Positions 6,187 to 10,646 of a stretch of DNA of 10,646 nt are shown piece by piece. Position 1 is the stretch's first letter; every line of letters starts with the position of its first letter. The position numbers and the translations under genes are program-made. This DNA is from GCA-003244245 sp039924425 (lineage in GTDB: Bacteria; Actinomycetota; Actinomycetes; Mycobacteriales; Pseudonocardiaceae): contig JBDTAX010000081.1 of the NCBI GenBank assembly GCA_039924425.1, forward strand, positions 1-10,646. Direction: 5' to 3'. Below the pieces are notes generated by a model. It did no database searches, was not told the DNA's origin, and saw nothing but the letters and a program-made list of their open reading frames with translations.

Positions 6187-6241
6187 GGGGCCCGAGCCTG
6201 CCCGCCGGGCCACCCATTGTGAAATCGATCTTCGTGATCCC

Positions 6242-6282
6242 CACTGATCCCCCGGTGACACTGAGAACCGTTACCATCAGTG
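6242..6282. promoter_or_regulatory. Divergent intergenic region with CACTGA motifs and a -10-like TACCAT
   Basis: CACTGAT (6242-6248) and ATCAGTG (6276-6282) form a seven-base inverted repeat with a 27-base spacer. A further CACTGA lies at 6259-6264. TACCAT at 6272-6277 could serve as a -10 element for the plus-strand gene at 6316, but the nearest -35-like GTGACA (6255-6260) is only 11 bases away, which is too close. An operator role is a weak inference. Confidence 0.3.
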
Positions 6283-6315
6283 AGTCGGTCTGCCCCCCGC
6301 ACCCCCGGAGGAACC

Positions 6316-6714
6316 ATGTCCCTCGACGTTCCCACCGCATTGCTTGAGCGTGCCCAGCAGGGCGAGGTTGACGACGCCGACTTCGTCGACTGTGTGCGCG
6401 TGTCGTTGCCCTACGCCTGGCAGGTCATCAGCGGCGTGGTGGCCGAGCTTGAGCTCGCCGGGCAGGCCGGCGAGTTCGCTGATCACGAGATCCCCCCGCC
6501 CAGTGAGTCCGAGCGGGGCCAGCTGCTGCGGGCACTGGCCTCGGACGCCATCCGCGGCGGTCTGGAACGCCACTTCGGGGTGAAGCTGGCTTTCCAGAAC
6601 TGTCACCGTGTCGCGGCGTTTCGACCCTCCGCGACCGGCGGTGCCCGCTACCGGGCGTTCATCTCCGCGCGCGGGCAACTGCTCAACCAGAGTCCCGAGT
6701 TCCGGGACTGCTGA
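6316..6714 (+). CDS. Conserved actinobacterial protein of unknown function (SCO5389-like)
   Basis: A 132-residue protein starting at the ATG at 6316, with GGAGGA at 6307-6312 as ribosome binding site. The sequence is highly ordered. An acidic N-terminal part (LLERAQQGEVDDADFVDCVR) is followed by LPYAWQVISGVVAELE, then PPPSESERGQLLRALASDAI, then GLERHFGVKLAFQNCHRVAAF and the ending RGQLLNQSPEFRDC. I recognise this from memory as the small family often labelled SCO5389 in actinobacterial genomes; that label is not verified here. No function is established. Two Cys (one near residue 29, one C-terminal) and the FQNCHRV stretch are notable. No membrane segment or signal peptide is seen. It is 31 bases upstream of the flavin oxidoreductase gene and probably shares a transcript with it. 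Confidence 0.8.
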   Translation: MSLDVPTALLERAQQGEVDDADFVDCVRVSLPYAWQVISGVVAELELAGQAGEFADHEIPPPSESERGQLLRALASDAIRGGLERHFGVKLAFQNCHRVAAFRPSATGGARYRAFISARGQLLNQSPEFRDC

Positions 6715-6745
6715 CCGGCCCGCGCACCGCTGATAGGGCAGGATC

Positions 6746-7798
6746 ATGCGGTTCGGGGTGTTCCTGCTCGCCGCGCAGTTCCCCGGACAAGATCACACCA
6801 CCGTGCTGGACTCCACCGTCGCGGCGGCGCTGGCCGCCGAGGAGGCCGGCTTCGATGACGTGTGGGTCGCCGAGCACCACTTCATGTCGTACGGGGTCTG
6901 CCCCTGCGCGATCACCCTGGCGGGCTACCTGCTCGGCGCCACCCACCGGATCGTGGTCGCCACCGCGGTCAGTGTGTTGTCCACCCAGCACCCGGTCGCG
7001 CTCGCCGAGCGAGCCGCACTGCTCGATCAGCTCTCCGGCGGGCGGTTCCGCCTCGGAGTCGGGCGCGGTGGCCCGTGGATCGACCTCGAGGTGTTCGGCA
7101 CCGGCCTGGACCGCTACCAGCACGCCTTCCCCGAGGCCCTGGACCTGCTCCTCGCCGCCCTGACCAGGCCTCGCGTCGCCGCCCACGGCCCGCACTTTCG
7201 CTTTCCCGGCGTCGACATCGTGCCCCGGCCACGTACCCGGCCACGCCCCGACGTCATCCTGGCCGCCACCACCACCGCCACCGTGGAGCTCGCCGCGCGC
7301 CGCGGCCTGCCGCTGCTGCTCGGCATGCACGCCAGTGACACCGACAAAGCCGCGCTCATCGGCCACTACGACCGGGTGGCCGGCGGCACCCACCAGGGCG
7401 GCACCCGCCGGGTCACCCACGTCGCCGCCGCACTCGCCCACGTCGCCGACAGTCAGCACGAGGCCCTGGCCACCATGCGCCGGTGCCTGCCCCGCTGGCT
7501 CGGCCCCGGCCTGGCCAGCTACCGCCGCGCCGACGGGGGGCCGCACCACCCCCGCGACCCGGCCGAATACACCGAGCTGCTGTGCCGGCTGCACCCGGTC
7601 GGCACCGCCGAGCACTGCCGCGACACGCTGGCCACCACCGCGCGGCGCACCGGCATCGAGCACGTCATTCTGCTGGTCGAAGGCACCGGTGAGTGCTCCC
7701 GCACGCTGGAGAACATCACCCGCCTGGGCGCTGAGGTTCTCCCCCACCTGCGCCGCCGCACCCAGCCTGATCTCCCCGCTCCGCCGGATACGGAATAA
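6746..7798 (+). CDS. LLM-class (luciferase-like) flavin-dependent oxidoreductase
   Basis: A 350-residue bacterial luciferase-like protein. The family uses FMN or F420 on a TIM barrel to oxidise or reduce diverse small molecules. Visible features: MRFGVFLLAAQFPGQ strand 1; AAEEAGFDDVWVAEHHF (30-46), with the conserved EHH; ATHRIVVATAVSVLSTQHPVALAE (65-88); LLDQLSGGRFRLGVGRGGP (92-110); and the later DVILAATTTATVELAARRGLPLLLG. These are all standard LLM motifs. The start is the ATG at 6746 with GGGCAGGA just upstream. The last part (RRRTQPDLPAPPDTE) is a polar tail. The cofactor cannot be decided from sequence, nor the substrate. It lies between the small unknown gene and the PAC2 gene, 29 bases before the latter. 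Confidence 0.88.
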   Translation: MRFGVFLLAAQFPGQDHTTVLDSTVAAALAAEEAGFDDVWVAEHHFMSYGVCPCAITLAGYLLGATHRIVVATAVSVLSTQHPVALAERAALLDQLSGGRFRLGVGRGGPWIDLEVFGTGLDRYQHAFPEALDLLLAALTRPRVAAHGPHFRFPGVDIVPRPRTRPRPDVILAATTTATVELAARRGLPLLLGMHASDTDKAALIGHYDRVAGGTHQGGTRRVTHVAAALAHVADSQHEALATMRRCLPRWLGPGLASYRRADGGPHHPRDPAEYTELLCRLHPVGTAEHCRDTLATTARRTGIEHVILLVEGTGECSRTLENITRLGAEVLPHLRRRTQPDLPAPPDTE

Positions 7799-7827
7799 AT
7801 CCGCCAGAGTAGCTCGTTACATCCATC

Positions 7828-8733
7828 GTGAATACCGAGCTGTACCACGTTGAAGCGGAGCCTTCGATCCAGGCGGGCACGGTTCTTGTGCACGCCCTCA
7901 CCGGCTTTGTCGACGCCGGCCAAGCCGGGCACCTGGCGGTGGCACATTTACTGGCGAACCTGGAGCACCGGGTGCTCGCCTCATTCGACGTCGACCAGCT
8001 CCTGGATTACCGTTCCCGCCGTCCAGTAATGATCTTCAATGAGGACCGTTGGACAGGTTATGAGCGGCCCGAGTTGGTGCTGCACGAGGTGCGCGACTGT
8101 GCGGGCACCGTATTCTTGCTGCTGACCGGCCCGGAGCCGGATCTGCAGTGGGAGCGGTTCGCCGACGCGGTTCGCGAGCTGGTCGAGCGCTTCGGGGTCG
8201 GACTGACGGTGGGGCTGGGCGCGATACCGATGGCGGTCCCGCACACCAGGCCAGCGATGGTCACCGCACACGCCACCCGGCACGAGTTAATCTCCGGTTA
8301 TCAGCGGTGGTTCACCACCATGCAGATCCCCGGTCACGCCGGGGCGCTGGTGGAGTTCCGGTTGGGCGAGGCGGGGCACGACGCGATGGGGTTCGCCGTG
8401 CATGTGCCGCACTACCTGGCGCGTATCGAGTACCCGGAATCCGCCTGCGGCCTGCTGGAGCACCTGGCCCGGAGCAGCGGGCTGGACCTACCCGTGGAGG
8501 CGCTACGCCCGGCGGCGCAGCGGGTCCACGCGGAGATCAACGATCAGCTCGCCCGCTCGCCGGGGAACATGTCGGTGGTGGCCAGCTTGGAGGCGCAGTT
8601 CGATGCCGCCACGGGCGAGTCCGGGCCGCGCCCGCTGCCTTCCTTCGATGCCAGATCGTTGCCCACCGGGGACGAGATCGCCGCCGAGCTCGAGCGGTTC
8701 CTCGCCGAGCTAGACGGCCCCGCTGAGCGCTGA
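7828..8733 (+). CDS. PAC2 family protein
   Basis: A 301-residue protein of the PAC2 family, named after a eukaryotic proteasome assembly chaperone. The bacterial members are widespread in actinobacteria and their role is unproven. The opening LVHALTGFVDAGQAGHLAVAHLL is the typical glycine-rich PAC2 start. It is followed by EHRVLASFDVDQLLDYRSRRP, FLLLTGPEPDLQWERF, LGAIPMAVPHTRP, MQIPGHAGALVEFRLGEAG and VHVPHYLARIEYPESACGLLEHLARSSGLDL, all recognisable from the family. A charged helical C-terminal region (EIAAELERFLAEL) ends it. The GTG start at 7828 has no Shine-Dalgarno sequence. A TACATC a few bases upstream might be a -10 for a leaderless message, but it may simply be co-translated with the oxidoreductase gene. 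In mycobacteria a PAC2 gene (Rv2714) also sits near ideR, so the neighbourhood is partly conserved. Confidence 0.87.
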   Translation: MNTELYHVEAEPSIQAGTVLVHALTGFVDAGQAGHLAVAHLLANLEHRVLASFDVDQLLDYRSRRPVMIFNEDRWTGYERPELVLHEVRDCAGTVFLLLTGPEPDLQWERFADAVRELVERFGVGLTVGLGAIPMAVPHTRPAMVTAHATRHELISGYQRWFTTMQIPGHAGALVEFRLGEAGHDAMGFAVHVPHYLARIEYPESACGLLEHLARSSGLDLPVEALRPAAQRVHAEINDQLARSPGNMSVVASLEAQFDAATGESGPRPLPSFDARSLPTGDEIAAELERFLAELDGPAER

Positions 8734-8743
8734 GCGGGGCCGT
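8714..8743. terminator. Strong bidirectional hairpin covering the PAC2 stop codon
   Basis: ACGGCCCCGCT (8714-8724) and AGCGGGGCCGT (8733-8743) are perfect 11-base arms around an eight-base loop. The PAC2 stop TGA (8731-8733) lies at the loop and start of the right arm. It works equally well on both strands and stands between two convergent genes, so it probably ends both transcripts. No T-tract follows, as is common in high-GC actinobacteria. Confidence 0.8.
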
Positions 8744-8767
8744 CCGCACGCGGCCCAGGCGAAGCTG

Positions 8768-9175
8768 TCACCACGTTGTCTCAGCTCTGGCTCGATCCAG
8801 CGGCGGGACGTGGGCCAGGGTGGGATAGCAGCGAAACAGCGGCAACAGGGAACACACCGCCAACGGGCGCTCAGCCGCCCTGTTGACCAGGCCGGCGAGG
8901 TGCAGGACCACGCCGGTGGTCTCGGCCAGCTCCCTGGCCTGAAGTAGGCAGCGCAGTCCGCACGCGCCGAGGAACTTTACGCCCTCCAGATCCACCACCA
9001 GATGCGGTACCGCGCCGCTGAGCTGCTCGCGCAGGCATTCATCGAGCAGGGGCGCGGTGAGCATGTCCAGGTCACCGCTCACCGCCACGACGAGCACACC
9101 GGGATCCCGGTGTCGCACTGACAGCCAGAGCAACTGCCGCGGCGTTCGCCGTGTGAGATCGCGTGTGGTCATCAT
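8768..9175 (-). CDS. STAS-domain protein, anti-sigma factor antagonist-like
   Basis: 135 residues from the ATG at 9175 (a second ATG is at 9172), with GGAGGAG eight bases upstream. The STAS fold is visible: VLVVAVSGDLDMLTAPLLDE (27-46), then HLVVDLEGVKFLGACGLRCL (58-77), then a helix and VVLHLAGLVNRAAERPL. STAS antagonists release sigma factors by binding an anti-sigma kinase, which inactivates them by phosphorylating a Ser/Thr in the D-S-S-G/L-G-S-A-G loop. Here that loop reads FLGACGL (68-74), with Ala at the phosphorylation position and Cys next to it. The protein therefore should not be switched off in the usual way. It may be a constitutive or differently sensed antagonist. The gene is divergent from the small-protein/GAF-ANTAR unit. 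Its partner kinase is not in the window. Confidence 0.85.
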   Translation of the reverse strand: MMTTRDLTRRTPRQLLWLSVRHRDPGVLVVAVSGDLDMLTAPLLDECLREQLSGAVPHLVVDLEGVKFLGACGLRCLLQARELAETTGVVLHLAGLVNRAAERPLAVCSLLPLFRCYPTLAHVPPLDRARAETTW

Positions 9176-9303
9176 CGGTCCTGCTCCTCCGCCGACGGGG
9201 CACACAGCGAATGACGACAACCCTCAAGCCGGGGAAGGCCATCCGTCGTGATGTGCGGAACGCCGACGGGTCCGGGCCGGTGACCTGTAAGCTATCTCGC
9301 TCT

Positions 9304-9319
9304 CCTGGTCACGACCAGT
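9304..9319. promoter_or_regulatory. DasR/GntR-HutC-like operator candidate
   Basis: CCTGGTCACGACCAGT has arms CTGGTC and GACCAG (9305-9310 and 9313-9318) around two bases. Against the DasR-responsive element ACTGGTCTAGACCAGT it matches 13 of 16 positions; the differences are the first base and the two central bases. It lies in the 275-base gap between the divergent STAS gene and the small-protein gene. The palindrome itself is certain. The link to DasR, or to any HutC-subfamily regulator, is inference. Confidence 0.5.
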
Positions 9320-9360
9320 CTAGGCGCGCACCGGCGCCCGGTCCACCATGGTTAACATTT

Positions 9361-9370
9361 ATCGGCCGAT
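9361..9370. other. Perfect palindrome ATCGGCCGAT in the divergent gap
   Basis: A ten-base perfect palindrome follows an AT-rich stretch (GTTAACATTT, 9351-9360) that stands out in this GC-rich DNA. TAGGCT at 9399-9404 further on has the TANNNT shape of a -10 element for the plus-strand unit, but no -35 is recognisable. An AAGGG at 9436-9440 precedes the GTG at 9451. Confidence 0.35.
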
Positions 9371-9450
9371 GAGCACCCAGGCGCGTCGGTGTTCCTGGTA
9401 GGCTCACCGTCAGTGCTTACGCCCTGCGGCCCGCCAAGGGAATACGGACC

Positions 9451-9711
9451 GTGAGCGCTGCCGCCCCAGACCCGGTGGTTGACAGTGTTCATGCCTGCCC
9501 GGGAGTTCACATGGTGATGGTGGCTGATTCTTATGGTCCGGTGGTACTCGATACAGTGATGAACGAGGACTTGATTCATCGGTTCCAGGCGTGTTCCGCG
9601 GCATCCGACGCCATCTGGCAATACGGTTGGGCGGCGTGCCGCACTGATGGGGAACGCGGAGCGTGGATCGAGCACTATGCGGACTACCTAGAGAACCGGC
9701 TTGACGCCTGA
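9451..9711 (+). CDS. Small hypothetical protein upstream of GAF-ANTAR regulator
   Basis: An 86-residue frame from a GTG at 9451 with AAGGG about ten bases upstream. I do not recognise it. It has an N-terminal hydrophobic stretch, HACPGVHMVMVADSYGPVVL, that is not long or greasy enough for a clear membrane segment. An acidic/aromatic C-terminal half follows (YGWAACRTDGERGAWIEHYA). Three Cys residues are present. The composition is less GC-rich than its neighbours and some third positions are A or T. Its stop (9709-9711) is three bases before the GTG of the next gene, which lacks its own Shine-Dalgarno sequence, so the two are probably translationally coupled. An ATG at 9511 is an alternative start. 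That coupling is the main argument that it is real. Confidence 0.6.
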   Translation: MSAAAPDPVVDSVHACPGVHMVMVADSYGPVVLDTVMNEDLIHRFQACSAASDAIWQYGWAACRTDGERGAWIEHYADYLENRLDA

Positions 9712-9714
9712 ACC

Positions 9715-10443
9715 GTGACAGAGGCCACCAGCAGGGCCGACCAGGTGTGGGATGCGGTGAGCGCCCACGCCGATTCGCTCGGCGTCCCGGTGTCGGTACG
9801 CTCGCTGTGCCAGGTGGCCGCAGCCCGGTTGCCGGTCGACGGGGTGGCGGTGTCGGTCCGGGGCGGCCGGGTGAGCTGCGAGGTGCTCTGCGCCATCGGG
9901 CCGCTGAGCCGCCAACTGGAGGAGCTGCAGCTCACTGTCGGCGAGGGCCCCTCGCTGGAGGTGTTGACCGGGAGCGCCTCGGTGCTGGTGAGTGAGCTGG
10001 ACTGCGCCCGGGCGCAGGCTCGGTGGCCGTTGTTCGCAGCGGCGGCCGTCCAGGCCGGTGCCCGGGCGATGTTCGCGCTGCCGTTGCGGATCGGTGCCAT
10101 TCGCGGCGGAGTCTTCGTGCTGGCCTCGGAGCACCCCGGGCAGCTGCCGGCCGAGGATCTGGCGCAGGCGTGGGTATTCGCCGAGTTCGCCCTGCGGCTG
10201 ATGCTCGACGCGCAAGCCGGCATCAACTCCCAGAACGGCAACCCGGCCCTCGATACGATGTCCGATAGCCGGCCTGAGATCCACCAGGCCACTGGCATGG
10301 TCTCAGTACAGCTTGGTGTCCGGATCGAGGAGGCGTTTAGCAGGCTGCGCGCGCGAGCGTTCGCCGAGGGATGCCCGCTGTCCGAGCTGGCGGCGGACGT
10401 CGTTGCCCGTCGACTACGATTTGACCCAGAGGACACTGCATGA
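9715..10443 (+). CDS. GAF and ANTAR domain-containing regulator
   Basis: A 242-residue protein with a GAF sensor domain (about 25-165) and a C-terminal ANTAR domain (about 184-236). ANTAR domains bind paired hairpins in nascent RNA and prevent transcription termination, so this is a probable antiterminator acting in response to a small ligand or redox signal. In the GAF part, LTVGEGPSLEVL (73-84) corresponds to the common GEGPC motif, with Ser in place of Cys. The ANTAR part reads SRPEIHQATGMVSVQLGVRI (185-204) then EEAFSRLRARAF, matching the conserved helix pattern. The start is a GTG at 9715, three bases after the preceding stop. The next GAF gene starts 13 bases downstream. No receiver domain is present. 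The RNA target is unknown. Confidence 0.85.
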   Translation: MTEATSRADQVWDAVSAHADSLGVPVSVRSLCQVAAARLPVDGVAVSVRGGRVSCEVLCAIGPLSRQLEELQLTVGEGPSLEVLTGSASVLVSELDCARAQARWPLFAAAAVQAGARAMFALPLRIGAIRGGVFVLASEHPGQLPAEDLAQAWVFAEFALRLMLDAQAGINSQNGNPALDTMSDSRPEIHQATGMVSVQLGVRIEEAFSRLRARAFAEGCPLSELAADVVARRLRFDPEDTA

Positions 10444-10456
10444 GGAGGCGTTTACC

Positions 10457-10646
10457 GTGGTGGTTCCCGATCTGCGCATCGGAGGTGACACCGATGACCG
10501 ATTGGCCAGAACCTTCGTCGAGCTCGCCGACACCCTGGTCGACGAGTTCGACCTGGTCGAGTTCCTGCACCTGCTGGTGGATCGCTGCGTGGAGCTGTTG
10601 GAGGTGTCCGCGGCCGGGCTGCTGCTGGGCGACTCCCACGACCAGC
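10457..10646 (+). CDS. N-terminal part of a second GAF-type (probably GAF-ANTAR) regulator
   Basis: A frame from GTG 10457 runs off the right edge after 63 codons. GAGGAGG at 10442-10448 is a strong ribosome binding site, spaced eight bases. The residues ARTFVELADTLVDEFDLVEF then LHLLVDRCVELLEVSAAGLL are the classic N-terminal helix and first strand of actinobacterial GAF-ANTAR proteins. The C-terminal half, and thus the presence of ANTAR, is outside the window. An in-frame second GTG at 10460 is an equal start. Together with the upstream gene it makes a tandem pair of GAF regulators. Confidence 0.8.
   Translation, partial: MVVPDLRIGGDTDDRLARTFVELADTLVDEFDLVEFLHLLVDRCVELLEVSAAGLLLGDSHDQ

Noticed and set aside
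6683..7747. Long minus-strand frame opposite the luciferase-like gene
   Set aside because: Its Gly/Ala/Val-rich composition is typical of an antisense shadow of a high-GC gene, and the plus strand has clear LLM motifs throughout.
9211..9372. Possible 53-residue plus-strand gene beginning at the ATG at 9211
   Set aside because: There is no ribosome binding site, the sequence resembles no family I know, and it would run through the DasR-like palindrome and AT-rich promoter region.
9392..9412. Possible IdeR/DtxR iron box around TAGGCTCACC
   Set aside because: Only about 11 of 19 positions match the consensus, and the left half-site spacing is one base short of the GGT-n-AG-n-CT-n-ACC core.

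Overview
The window is GC-rich, with coding strands dominated by GC-ending codons, frequent GTG starts and purine-rich ribosome binding sites. The gene content (sigB tail, ideR, galE, a DUF4192 gene, a PAC2-family gene, tandem GAF/ANTAR regulators) points to an actinobacterium. Pseudonocardiales is my best guess, by inference only. I see no insertion sequence, phage gene, tRNA, rRNA or CRISPR array.

Left part (1-2653). The first 72 bases are the last 23 codons of a group 1/2 sigma-70 factor (SigB-like). A roughly 350-base convergent gap follows. It has no convincing gene but carries two tandem arrays of short palindromes and two terminator-like hairpins. On the minus strand there follows a tight two-gene unit, acuC (histone-deacetylase fold) then a haloalkane dehalogenase, transcribed towards sigB. 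In mycobacteria sigB and ideR are adjacent; here the acuC-dehalogenase unit lies between them.

Centre (2654-6186). ideR, the DtxR-type iron regulator with all its metal ligands, is followed closely by galE on the plus strand. A 14-base triple repeat covers the galE stop. Two minus-strand genes converge on galE: a DUF4192 protein and a PmtA-like SAM methyltransferase. They are separated by 116 bases rich in inverted repeats.

Right-centre (6316-8743). Three plus-strand genes follow each other at short spacing: a small conserved protein of unknown function, a luciferase-like flavin oxidoreductase and a PAC2-family protein. They end in a strong hairpin that contains the PAC2 stop codon in its loop.

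Right end (8768-10646). A minus-strand STAS-domain protein that lacks the usual phosphorylatable serine is divergent from a plus-strand unit. That unit holds an unknown 86-residue protein, a GAF-ANTAR regulator and the start of a second GAF-type regulator. The divergent region carries a palindrome close to the DasR operator. This end looks like a small signalling locus. No single undescribed system is proven. The best candidates are the palindrome arrays at 205-318 and the STAS / small protein / GAF-ANTAR locus.
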